This document shows positions 37,930 to 49,640 of a DNA stretch of 64,000 nt, piece by piece. A model generated the notes under the pieces. It had not been told where the DNA came from and ran no database searches. It saw nothing but the letters and a program-made list of their open reading frames with translations. This DNA comes from Euptelea pleiosperma (taxonomy: Eukaryota; Streptophyta; Magnoliopsida; Ranunculales; Eupteleaceae). The translations under genes were made by a program, and so were the position numbers. Position 1 is the first letter of the stretch; each line of letters opens with the position of its first letter. The DNA lies in the NCBI GenBank assembly GCA_035048495.1, contig JASUTR010000244.1, forward strand, positions 294,210 through 358,209, read 5' to 3'.

Positions 37930-39000
37930 AAAAAAATGTACTGCATTATAAAAATCATAACTAAATAAATATAAATTAGAAAAATATAAACTCAATAGAT
38001 TTAAAAACTAGATTTACAGAGGTTTTAGAAAAAATAAATAAAAAATATTCAGATTCAAAATATAGGTCAAAACTCTTAATTAATTGGGCCGGACAGAATC
38101 TGGGATACAGAAAAGTCCCGCACATTGTAAAAGTTATAACTAAATAAATAATTATTAGAAAAATACAAACTCAATTAATTTGAAAACTAAATTCATAAAA
38201 GTATCTATGAAAAATAATTAAAAAAATATTTAGATTAAAAATATAGATCGAAATCCCAAGTGAAGTGGACCGTATAAAATCTGAAATTATGAGTTTTATA
38301 GAAAAGTCCAGCACGTTTGAAAAATCATAACTTAATCAATATAAATCAGAAAAATAAAAACTCAAAGGTTCTAGAAACTAGATTGATAGAGGTATCGGTG
38401 AAAAATAATTAGAAAAATATTTAGGTTAAAAATATAGATCGAAATCTCAAGTAAAATGGACCATGTAAAATCTAAAATTCTGGGTTATACAAAAAAGTCC
38501 AGTACGTTTGAAAAATCATAACTTAACCAATACAGATGAGAAAAATATAAACTCAAAGGTTATAGAAACTAGATTGATAGAGGTATCTGTTAAAAATAAT
38601 TAGAAAAATATTTAGATTAAAACTATAGATCGAAATCTCAGGTAAAGTGGACCGTGTAAAATCTGAAATTCTGTGCTTTACAGAAAAGTCCAGCATATTT
38701 GAAAAATCATAACTTAATCAATACAAATCAGAAAAATATAAACTTAAAGGTTCTAGAAACTAGATTGATAGAGGTATCTGTGAAAAATAATTAGAAAAAT
38801 ATTTAGATTAAAAATATAGATCGAAATCCTAAGTGAATCGGACAGTGTAAAATCTAAAATTCTGGGTTTTTTGGTAAAGTCATACAACTTAAAAAAATAA
38901 TAACTTAATCAATAAAAATCAGAAAAATACAAACTAAACGGTTTTGAAAAATAGATTTAAAGAGGTATTTAAAAAAAATAATATAAAAATATTTAAATCA
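37930..39000 (+). repeat. Degenerate ~191-bp tandem repeat inside the LTR, five to six units
   Basis: The landmark AAAATCATAAC (or AAAAGTTATAAC, AAAATAATAAC) starts at 37951, 38129, 38321, 38512, 38703 and 38894: spacings of 178, 192, 191, 191 and 191 bp. Each unit then reads roughly TTAATCAATA, GAAAAATATAAACTC, a CTAGATTGATAGAGGTAT segment, TAATTAGAAAAATATTTAG, ATATAGATCGAAATC and AAAAGTCCAGCACGTTTG. Copies are diverged. It is A+T-rich and unrelated in sequence to the 177-bp satellite. Confidence 0.85.
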
Positions 39001-39211
39001 TAAAAGTACAACAAAAATGATAAGAACATAGTCATTCGTTATAGGTACAAAATAGACCATGGCCAAACCCATCATGGTGGCCCAAAACAAAGATCAACCC
39101 AATAAGAATAAAGTAAATATTATTAAAATTAATTTATAATGAGTATCAACCATTATCTAATGAAAGAAAAACAAATCTTGAAGAAAAACAAGTATAGGAT
39201 GGATCAAGCGC

Positions 39212-39220
39212 ACTTACCTC
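39212..39220 (-). other. Candidate 5' splice site on the minus strand
   Basis: Read on the minus strand this is GAG then GTAAGT, a near-ideal plant splice donor; the exon would end at 39218. It follows a stretch of about 200 bases with no ATG after the TATA-like element. In the inferred LTR orientation it would lie in the transcribed leader. No acceptor was identified, and a donor alone is weak evidence. Confidence 0.4.
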
Positions 39221-39434
39221 AAGGTTTCTTGAACTTTAATGAAAATCAAAAGTTTCTTCAAATTTGAAATTCGTCGGATCGTCCTCTCCTCGGAGTATGT
39301 TCTTCAAATCGGAGTCCCCGTCAATTCTTCCTTCTTGTTCGAGTGCGATCGGTCCCCGGATGAAGGTTTAATGGAGCTTTCTCTATTCTTCAATGGAATT
39401 GAGTTTGTGAAAGCTTCTAAAGCTTTAGGGTTTT

Positions 39435-39443
39435 CATAAATAG
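39435..39443 (-). promoter_or_regulatory. TATA-like element, candidate LTR promoter
   Basis: The minus strand reads CTATTTATG, flanked by CCTAAAC upstream and AAAACCCTAAAGC downstream. Plant leaders often carry such AAACCCTAA-type pyrimidine/purine blocks. About 215 bases downstream is the splice donor at 39218/39217. This is the only place in the element that resembles a promoter with a leader, and it supports minus orientation. A canonical TATAAA is not present. Confidence 0.35.
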
Positions 39444-40270
39444 GTTTAGGGAAGGATTAGGGTTTCTATTTTGTTAAAATTCGTAACTATCAAAAGGATG
39501 ACCTTTTCAACCCTCAAAAACATATATTTTACACTACTAATGGGTTAGAAATGGGCCCAAGGCCCATATACATCAATAGGTTTCATTTAAAAATATTATA
39601 AAGCCCAAAAGACCTATAGATTGGCTATACGGGCCCACCCAACAATCATAACACAAATAATTATTAATTAATTCAATCAAACTATATTACATAATTTTAA
39701 AGTTCATACAATAAGGTATTGACACATGTCACACACATAAATCACAAAAACGTTCAAAACCCTAGAAAAGTGTCAAATGATATTGGGATAACCCGAAAGT
39801 GATTCGCGGGTACCACACTCCTATTAAATAAATAGAATATAATTAAATATTATTTTTTTTAAAAATATAAGAATGGTAGGAAAGCTTAAAAATTATGAAA
39901 ATATTATTTTTGTCAAAATCTCCCAAAATCTTCGACTAGAGTTTTTATGTCTCAGAAAAGCTTCCAAATTTCACAGGTAAGTTGATAAGGATAAAATAAG
40001 AATATTTTGGAGTCTCGGGCCCACAAAATAATTTTTTTATAAAAGTTCTGGAATGTTAGCTGGGGAAAGAAAAAGTCTCCTGCAAATTATGGTTCATTAT
40101 TCTTAGCAGGAATTTTGCCCTAAAGAACGAATTTCAAAAATAGCAGGTTTTTCAAAGTTGTCAGAACGAAACCAAATTAAATACACATACTCATACATGA
40201 TATTAAACAATAAAAACAATAATAAGAGTCTGAAAAAGTTTCAAGTTTGCATTATTAGGTGAATTTACCA
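39444..40270 (-). other. Presumed U3 region of the LTR (no gene)
   Basis: About 830 bases of A+T-rich sequence with no open frame of note and no internal repeat that I could see. It contains GGGCCCAAGGCCCATA-like and AAGCCCAAAAG-type GGCCCA boxes at 39553-39610, a motif common in plant promoters, upstream of the candidate TATA on the minus strand. The assignment as U3 depends on the inferred orientation. Confidence 0.35.
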
Positions 40271-40301
40271 TAATACCCTAGAACGAAAGTTCAGGGTATT
40301 A
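40271..40301. repeat. Hairpin-forming inverted repeat at the LTR terminus
   Basis: TAATACCCT and AGGGTATTA pair over 9 bp, a single A bulges at 40280, then GAAC and GTTC pair over 4 bp around a GAAA loop (40285-40288). It lies 2 bp inside the CA end of the element. The opposite terminus shares only part of this sequence (TGTCACGCCCCGAA against TGTAATACCCTGAA on the other strand, 10 of 14 matching). Confidence 0.75.
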
Positions 40302-40303
40302 CA

Positions 40304-40308
40304 CAACA
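40304..40308. repeat. Right target site duplication, CAACA
   Basis: CAACA directly after the CA terminus of the element; the satellite monomer then continues as CATTTGAAGTG. Together with the left copy this is a 5-bp duplication, the usual size for LTR retrotransposon integrase. Confidence 0.92.
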
Positions 40309-43300
40309 CATTTGAAGTGTTGGAACAAGATTCGTGACAGTCGAAACAAGTTAGGTCCATCCGTGCGTCAACGTCTCAAAATGGACTCAGTTTGTGTGTT
40401 ACATTCCGAAGCCTATAAAATGTGACTTTGTCGCAACCGGACCTCATAATTTTACTCAAACTCTTTCATTACTATTGTTTCAAAACATTTGAAGTGTTGG
40501 AACAAGATTCGAGACAGTCGAAACAAATTAGCTCCATCCGTGCGTCAACGTCACAAGTTGAACTCAGTTTGTGAGTTACATTCCGAAGCCTATAACTTGT
40601 GACTTTTTCGCAACTGGACCTCGTAATTGGACTCAAACTCTTCCATTACTATTGTTTCAACACATTTAAAGTGTTGGAACAAGATTCGGGACAGTCGAAA
40701 CAAGTTAGCTCCATCCGTGCGTCAACGTCTAAAATTGGACTCAGTTTGTGTGTTACATTCAGAAGCCTATAACTTGTGACTTTTTCACAACCGGACCTCA
40801 TAATTGGACTCAAACTCTTCCATTACTATGTTTCAACACATTTGAAGTGTTGAAAGAAGATTCGGGACAGTCGAAACATGTTAGCTCCATCCGTGCGTCA
40901 ACGCCTCAAATTGGACTCAGTTTGTGTGTTACATTCAGAAGCCTATAAGTTGTGACTTTTTCGCAACCGGACCTCGTAATTGGACTCATACTCTTCCATT
41001 ACTATTGTTTCAACACATTTGAAGTGTTGGAACAAGATTAGGAGCAGTCGAAGCAAGCTGGCTCCATCCGTGCGTCAATGTCATTAATTGGACTAAGTTT
41101 GTGTGTTACATTCAGAAGCCTATAACTTGTAACTTTTTCACAATCGGACCTCGTAATTGGACTCATACTCTTCCATTACTATTGTTTCAACACATTTGAA
41201 GTGTTGGAACAAGATTAGGAGCAGTCGAAGCAAGTTGGCTCCATCCGTGCGTCAATGTCATTAATTGGACTCAGTTTGTGTGTTACATTCAGAAGCCTAT
41301 AACTTGTGACTTTTTCGCAATCGGACCTCGTAATTGGACTCAAACTATTCCATTACTATTGTTTCAACACATTTGAAGTGTTGGAACAAGATTCGTGACA
41401 GTCGAAACAAGTTAGGTCCATCCGTGCGTCAACGTCTCAAAATGGACTCAGTTTGTGTGTTACATTGCGAAGCCTATAAATTGTGACTTTGTCGCAACCG
41501 GACCTCTTAATTTTACTCAAACTCTTTCATTACTATTGTTTCAAAACATTTAAAGTGTTGGAACAAGATTCGAGACAGTCGAAACAAATTAGCTCCATCC
41601 GTGCGTCAACGTCACAAATTGAACTTAGTTTGTGAGTTACATTCCGAAGCCTATAACTTGTGACTTTTTCGCAACTGGACCTCGTAATTGGACTCAAACT
41701 CTTCCATTACTATTGTTTCAACACATTTAAAGTGTTGGAACAAGATTCGGGACAGTCGAAACAAGTTAGCTCCATCCGTGCGTCAACGTCTCAAATTGGA
41801 CTCAGTTTGTGAGTTACATTCCGAAGCCTATAACTTGTGACTTTTTCGCAACCGGACCTCGTAATTGGACTCAAACTCTTCCATTACTATTGTTTCAACA
41901 CATTTGAAGTGTTGGAACAAGATTCCTGACAGTCGAAACAAGTTAGGTCCATCCGTGCGTCAACGTCTCAAAATGGACTCAGTTTGTGTGTTACATTCCG
42001 AAGCCTATAAATTGTGACTTTGTCGCAACCGGACCTCATAATTTTACTCAAACTCTTTCATTACTATTGTTTCAAAACATTTGAAGTGTTGGAACAAGAT
42101 TCGAGACAGTCGAAACAAATTAGCTCCATCCGTGCGTCAACGTCACAAATTGGACTCAGTTTGTGAGTTACATTCCGAAGCCTATAACTTGTGACTTTTT
42201 CGCAACTGGACCTCGTAATTGGACTCAAACTCTTCCATTACTATTGTTTCAACACATTTAAAGTGTTGGAACAAGATTCGGGACAGTCGAAACAAGTTAG
42301 CTCCATCCGTGCGTCAACGTCTCAAATTGGACTCAGTTTGTGAGTTACATTCCGAAGCCTATAACTTGTGACTTTTTCGCAACCGGACCTCGTAATTGAA
42401 CTCAAACTCTTCCATTACTATTGTTTCAACACATTTGAAGTGTTGGAACAAGATTCGTGACAGTCGAAACAAGTTAGGTCCATCCGTGCGTCAACGTCTC
42501 AAAATGGACTCAGTTTGTGTGTTACATTCCGAAGCCTATAAATTGTGACTTTGTCGCAACCGGACCTCATAATTTTACTCAAACTCTTTCATTACTATTG
42601 TTTCAAAACATTTGAAGTGTTGGAACAAGATTCGAGACAGTCGAAACAAATTAGCTCCATCCGTGCGTCAACGTCACAAATTGGACTCAGTTTGTGAGTT
42701 ACATTCCGAAGCCTATAACTTGTGACTTTTTCGCAACTGGACCTCGTAATTGGACTCAAACTCTTCCATTACTATTGTTTCAACACATTTAAAGTTTTGG
42801 AACAAGATTCGGGACAGTCGAAACAAGTTAGCTCCATCCGTGCGTCAATGTCATTAATTGGACTCAGTTTGTGATTTACATTCTGAAGCCTATAACTTGT
42901 GACTTTTTTGCAACCGGACCTCATAATTGGACTCAAACTCTTCCATTACTATTGTTTCAACACATTTGAAGTGTTGAAACAAGATTCGGGACAGTCGAAA
43001 CATGTTAACTCCATCCGTGCGTCGACGTCTCAAATTGGACTCAGTTTGTGTGTTACATTCCGAAGCCTATAACTTGTGACTTTTTCACAACCGGACCTCG
43101 TAATTGGAACAAGATTTGGGGCAGTCGAAACAAGTTAGCTCAATCCGGGTGTCAATTTCTTTAATTGGACTTAGTTTGTGTGTTACATTCAGAAGCCTAT
43201 AAGTTGTGACTTTTTCGCAACCGGACCTCATAATTGGACTCAAACTCTTTCATTACTATGTTTCAACACATTTGAAGTGTTGAAACAAGATTCGGGACAG

Positions 43301-45089
43301 TCGAAACATGTTAGCTCCATCCGTGCGTCAACGTCACAAATTGAACTCAGTTTTTAAGTTACATTCCGAAGCCTATAACTTGTGACTTTTTCGCAACCGG
43401 ACCTCGTAATTGGACTCAAACTCTTCCATTACTATTGTTTCAACACATTTGAAGTGTTGGAACAAGATTCGTGACAGTCGAAACAAGTTAGGTCCATCCG
43501 TGCGTCAACGTCTCAAAATGGACTCAGTTTGTGTGTTACATTCCGAAGCCTATAAATTGTGACTTTGTCGCAACCGGACCTCATAATTTTACTCAAACTC
43601 TTTCATTACTATTGTTTCAAAACATTTGAAGTGTTGGAACAAGATTCGAGACAGTCGAAACAAATTAGCTCCATCCGTGCGTCAACGTCACAAATTGGAC
43701 TCAATTTGTGAGTTACATTCCGAAGCCTATAACTTGTGACTTTTTCGCAACTGGACCTCGTAATTGGACTCAAACTCTTCCATTACTATTGTTTCAACAC
43801 ATTTAAAGTGTTGGAACAAGATTCGGGACAGTCGAAACAAGTTAGCTCCATCCGTGCGTCAATGTCATTAATTGGACTCAGTTTGTGATTTACATTCTGA
43901 AGCCTATAACTTGTGACTTTTTTGCAACCGGACCTCATAATTGGAATCAAACTCTTCCATTACTATTGTTTCAACACATTTGAAGTGTTGAAACAAGATT
44001 CGGGACAGTCGAAACATGTTAACTCCATCCGTGCGTCGACGTCTCAAATTGGACTCAGTTTGTATGTTACATTCCGAAGCCTATAACTTGTGACTTTTTC
44101 GCAACCGGACCTCGTAATTGGAACAAGATTCGGGACAGTCGAAACAAGTTAGCTCCATCCATGCGTCAACGTCTCAAATTGGACTCAGTTTGGGTGTTAC
44201 ATTCAGAAGCCAATAAGTTGTGACTTTTTCGCAATCGGACCTCGTAATTGGACTCAAACTCTTCCATTACTATTGTTTCAACACATTTGAAGTGTTGGAA
44301 CAAGATTCGGGGCAGTCGAAACAAGTTAGCTCAATCCAGGCGTCAATTTCTTTAATTGGACTCAGTTTGTGTGTTACATTCTGAAGCCTATAACTTGTGA
44401 CTTTTTCGCAACCGGACATCGTAATTAGACTCGAATTCTTCCATTACTATTGTTTCAACATATTTGAAGTGTTGGAACATGATTCGGGGCAGTCGAAGCA
44501 AGTTAGCTCCATCCGTGCGTCAATGTGTTTAATTGGACTCAGTTTGTGTGTTACATTCCGAAGCCTATAACTAGTGACTTTTTCGCAACCGGACCTCATA
44601 ATTGGACTCAAACTCTTCCATTACTATTGTTTTAACACATTTGAATGTTGGAACAAGATTCGGGACAGTCAAAACATGTTAGCTCCATTCGTGCGTCAAC
44701 GTCTCAAATTGGATTCAGTTTGTGTTTTACATTCCGAAGCCTATAACTTGTGACTTTTTCGCAACCGGACCTCGTAATTGGACTCAAACTCTTCTATTAC
44801 TATTGTTTCAACACATTTGAAGTGTTGGAACAAGATTCGTGACAGTCGAAACAAGTTAGGTCCATCCGTGCGTCAACGTCTCAAAATGGACTCAGTTTGT
44901 GTGTTACATTCCGAAGCCTATAAATTGTGACTTTGTCGCAACCGACCTCATAATTTTACTCAAACTCTTTCATTACTATTGTTTCAAAACATTTGAAGTG
45001 TTGGAACAAGATTCGAGACAGTCGAAACAAATTAGCTCCATCCGTGCGTCAACGTCACAAATTGAACTCAGTTTGTGAGTTACATTCCG

Positions 45090-48000
45090 AAGCCTATAAC
45101 TTGTGACTTTTTCGCAACTGGACCTCGTAATTGGACTCAAACTCTTCCATTACTATTGTTTCAACACATTTAAAGTGTTGGAACAAGATTCGGGACAGTC
45201 GAAACAAGTTAGCTCCATCCGTGCGTCAACGTCTCAAATTGGACACAGTTTGTGAGTTACATTCCGAAGCCTATAACTTGTGACTTTTTCGCAATCGGAC
45301 CTCGTAATTGGACTCAAACTCTTCCATTACTATTGTTTCAACACATTTAAAGTGTTGGAACAAGATTCGGGACAGTCGAAACAAGTTAGCTCCATCCGTG
45401 CGTCAACGTCTAAAATTGGACTCAGTTTGTGTGTTACATTCAGAAGCCTATAACTTGTGACTTTTTCGCAACCGGACCTCATAATTGGACTCAAACTCTT
45501 CCATTACTATGTTTCAACACATTTGAAGTGTTGAAACAAGATTCGGGACAGTCGAAACATGTTAGCTCCATCCGTGCGTCAACGCCTCAAATTGGACTCA
45601 GTTTGTGTGTTACATTCAGAAGCCTATAAGTTGTGACTTTTTCGCAACCGGACCTCGTAATTGGACTCATACTCTTCCATTACTATTGTTTCAACACATT
45701 TGAAGTGTTGGAACAAGATTAGGAGCAGTCGAAGCAAGTTGGCTCCATCCGTGCGTCAACGTCACAAATTGAACTCAGTTTGTGAGTTACATTCCGAAGC
45801 CTATAACTTGTGAATTTTTCGCAACCGGACCTCGTAATTGGACTCAAACTCTTCCATTACTATTGTTTCAACACATTTTAAGTGTTGGAACAAGATTCGT
45901 GACAGTCGAAACAAGTTAGGTCCATCCGTGCGTCAACGTCTCAAAATGGACTCAGTTTGTGTGTTACATTCCGAAGCCTATAAATTGTGACTTTGTCACA
46001 ACCGGACCTCATAATTTTACTCAAACTCTTTCATTACTATTGTTTCAAAACATTTGAAGTGTTGGAACAAGATTCGAGACAGACGAAACAAATTAGCTCC
46101 ATCCGTGCGTCAACGTCACAAATTGCACTCAGTTTGTGAGTTACATTCCGAAGCCTATAACTTGTGACTTTTTCGCAACTGGACCTCGTATTTGGACTCA
46201 AACTCTTCCATTACTATTGTTTCAACACATTTGAAGTGTTGGAACTAGATTCGAGACAGTCGAAACAAATTAGCTCCATCCGTGCGTCAACGTCACAAAT
46301 TGAACTCAGTTTGTGAGTTACATTCCGAAGCCTATAACTTGTGACTTTTTCGCAACCGGACCTCGTAATTGGACTCAAACTCTTCCATTACTATTGTTTC
46401 AACACATTTGAAGTGTTGGAACAAGATTCGTGACAGTCGAAACAAGTTAGGTCCATCCGTGCGTCAACGTCTCAAAATGGACTCAGTTTGTGTGTTACAT
46501 TCCGAAGCCTATAAATTGTGACTTTGTCGCAACCGGACCTCATAATTTTACTCAAACTCTTTCATTACTATTGTTTCAAAACATTTGAAGTGTTGGAACA
46601 ATATTCGAGACAGTCGAAACAAATTAGCTCCATCCGTGCGTCAACGTCACAAATTGGACTCAGTTTGTGATTTACATTCCGAAGCCTATAACTTGTGACT
46701 TTTTCGCAACTGGACCTCGAAATTGGACTCAAACTCTTCCATTACTATTGTTTCAACACATTTAAAGTGTTGGAACAAGATTCGGGACAGTCGAAACAAG
46801 TTAGCTCCATCCGTGCGTCAATGTCATTAATTGGACTCAGTTTGTGATTTACATTCTGAAGCCTATAACTTGTGACTTTTTTGCAACCGGACCTCATAAT
46901 TGGAATCAAACTCTTCCATTACAATTGTTTCAACACATTTGAAGTGTTGAAACAAGATTCGGGACAGTCGAAACTTGTTAACTCCATCCGTGCGTCGACG
47001 TCTCAAATTGGACTCAGTTTGTATGTTACATTCCGAAGCCTATAACTTGTGACTTTTTCGCAACCGGATCTCGTAATTGGAACAAGATTCGGGACAGTCG
47101 AAACAAGTTAGCTCCATCCGTGCGTCAACATCTCAAATTGGACTCAGTTTGTGTGTTACATTCAGAAGCCAATAAGTTGTGACTTTTTCGCAATCGGACC
47201 TCGTAATTGGACTCAAACTCTTCCATTACTATTGTTTCAACACATTTGAAGTGTTGGAACAAGATTCGGGGCAGTCGAAACAAGTTAGCTCAATCCGGGC
47301 GTCAATTTCTTTAATTGGACTCAGTTTGTGTGTTACATTCTGAAGCCTATAACTTGTGACTTTTTCGCAACCGGACATCGTAATTAGACTCGAATTCTTC
47401 CATTACTATTGTTTCAACATATTTGAAGTGTTGGAACAAGATTCGGGGCAGTCGAAGCAAGTTAGCTCCATCCGTGCGTCAATGTGTTTAATTGGACTCA
47501 GTTTGTGTGTTACATTCCGAAGCCTATAACTAGTGACTTTTTCGCAACCGGACCTCATAATTGGACTCAAACTCTTCCATTACTATTGTTTTAACACATT
47601 TGAATGTTGGAACAAGATTCGGGACAGTCGAAACATGTTAGCTCCATTCGTGCGTCAACGTCTCAAATTGGATTCAGTTTGTGTTTTACATTCCGAAGCC
47701 TATAACTTGTGACTTTTTCGCAACCGGACCCCGTAATTGGACTCAAACTCTTCTATTACTATTGTTTCAACACATTTGAAGTGTTGGAACAAGATTCGTG
47801 ACAGTCGAAACAAGTTAGGTACATCCGTGCGTCAACGTCTCAAAATGGACTCAGTTTGTGTGTTACATTCCGAAGCCTATAAATTGTGACTTTGTCGCAA
47901 CCGGATCTCATAATTTTACTCAAACTCTTTCATTACTATTGTTTCAAAACATTTGAAGTGTTGGAACAAGATTCGAGACAGTCGAAACAAATTAGCAACA

Positions 48001-49640
48001 TCCGTGCGTCAACGTCACAAATTGAACTCAGTTTGTGAGTTACATTCCGAAGCCTATAACTTGTGACTTTTTCGCAACTGGACCTCGTAATTGGACTCAA
48101 CCTCTTCCATTACTATTGTTTCAACACATTTAAAGTGTTGGAACAAGATTCGGGACAGTCGAAACAAGTTAGCTCCATCCGTGCGTCAACGTCTAAAATT
48201 GGACTCAGTTTGTGTGTTACATTCAGAAGCCTATAACTTGTGACTTTTTCGCAACCGGACCTCATAATTGGACTCAAACTCTTCCATTACTATGTTTCAA
48301 CACATTTGAATTGTTGAAACAAGATTCGGGACAGTCGAAACATGTTAGCTCCATCCGTGCGTCAACGCCTCAAATTGGACTCAGTTTGTGTGTTACATTC
48401 AGAAGCCTATAAGTTGTGACTTTTTCGCAACCGGACCTCGTAATTGGACTCATACTCTTCCATTACTATTGTTTCAACATATTTGAAGTGTTGGAACAAG
48501 ATTAGGAGCAGTCGAAGCAAGTTGGCTCCATCCGTGCGTCAATGTCATTAATTGGACTAAGTTTGTGTGTTACATTGAGAAGCCTATAACTTGTAACTTT
48601 TTCGCAATCGGACCTCGTAATTGGACTCATACTCTTCCATTACTATTGTTTCAACACATTTGAAGTGTTGGAACAAGATTAGGAGCAGTCGAAGCAAGTT
48701 GGCTCCATCCGTTCGTCAATGTCATTAATTGGACTCAGTTTGTGTGTTACATTCAGAAGCCTATAACTTGTGACTTTTTCTCAATCGGACCTCGTAATTG
48801 GACTCAAACTATTCCATTACTATTGTTTCAACACATTTGAAGTGTTGGAACAAGATTCGTGACAGTCGAAACAAGTTAGGTCCATCCGTGCGTCAACGTC
48901 TCAAAATGGACTCAGTTTGTGTGTTACATTCCGAAGCCTATAAATTGTGACTTTGTCGCAACCAGACCTCATAATTTTACTCAAACTCTTTCATTACTAT
49001 TGTTTCAAAACATTTGAAGTGTTGGAACAAGATTCGAGACAGTCGAAACAAATTAGCTCCATCCGTGCGTCAACGTCACAAATTGAACTCAGTTTGTGAG
49101 TTACATTCCGAAGCCTATAACTTGTGACTTTTTCGCAACTGGACCTCGTAATTGGACTCAAACTCTTCCATTACTATTGTTTCAACACATTTGAAGTGTT
49201 GGAACAAGATTCGAGACAGTCGAAACAAATTAGCTCCATCCGTGCGTCAACGTCACAAATTGAACTCAGTTTGTGAGTTACATTTCGAAGCCTATAACTT
49301 GTGACTTTTTCGCAACCGGACCTCGTAATTGGACTCAAACTCTTCCATTACTATTGTTTCAACACATTTGAAGTGTTGGAACAAGATTCGTGACAGTCGA
49401 AACAAGTTAGGTCCATCCGTGCGTCAACGTCTCAAAATGGACTCAGTTTGTGTGTTACATTCCGAAGCCTATAAATTGTGACTTTGTCGCAACCGGACCT
49501 CATAATTTTACTCAAACTCTTTCATTACTATTGTTTCAAAACATTTGAAGTGTTGGAACAAGATTCGAGACAGTCGAAACAAATTAGCTCCATCCGTGCG
49601 TCAAAGTCACAAATTGGACTCAGTTTGTGAGTTACATTCA
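45090..49640 (+). repeat. Spaced duplication, copy 2 (ends at a sharp junction)
   Basis: Partner of 30.3-35.4 kb, shorter by three monomers. It ends at 49640: here CAAAGTCACAAATTGGACTC runs to GTTACATTC and then switches to AGAAGCCAATAAG, whereas copy 1 continues CGAAGCCTATAACTTG at 35383. The switch skips two full monomers and one 130-bp monomer (484 bp in copy 1) exactly in register, as expected for homologous exchange inside a shared stretch. Confidence 0.7.

Larger units (their letters stand above)
36476..40303 (-). mobile_element. Probable solo LTR of a plant LTR retrotransposon, 3,828 bp
   Basis: Non-satellite DNA, richer in A+T than its surroundings, that begins TGTCACGCCCCG and ends GGGTATTACA and is bounded by a 5-bp target duplication. 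The TG...CA ends and 5-bp duplication fit an LTR. I see no second copy of the terminal sequence inside, no primer-binding site, no polypurine tract next to an LTR, and no gag or pol coding sequence, so a single LTR left by LTR-LTR recombination fits best. Minus orientation is inferred: read that way it starts TGTAATACCC, ends GGGGCGTGACA, and has a TATA-like box, an ATG-poor leader and a splice donor in the right order. A length of 3.8 kb is long for an LTR but within the range of some large Ty3/gypsy elements. A non-autonomous element with unrecognised ends is the alternative. The superfamily cannot be settled without internal sequence. Confidence 0.75.

Noticed and set aside
39239..39439. 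66-codon plus-strand frame in the LTR
   Set aside because: It overlaps the inferred minus-strand leader, has no recognisable domain and lies antisense to the better-supported promoter and splice-donor arrangement.
39420..39480. Telomere-like repeat (TTTAGGG / AAACCCTAA)
   Set aside because: Only isolated single motifs such as CTTTAGGG, TTTAGGG and TTAGGG occur, not in tandem; this is common in plant leaders.
36476..40303. DNA transposon with terminal inverted repeats, or a complete LTR retrotransposon
   Set aside because: The termini match imperfectly (10 of 14), the 5-bp duplication and TG...CA ends suit an LTR, and no transposase, gag or pol sequence or second LTR was seen.
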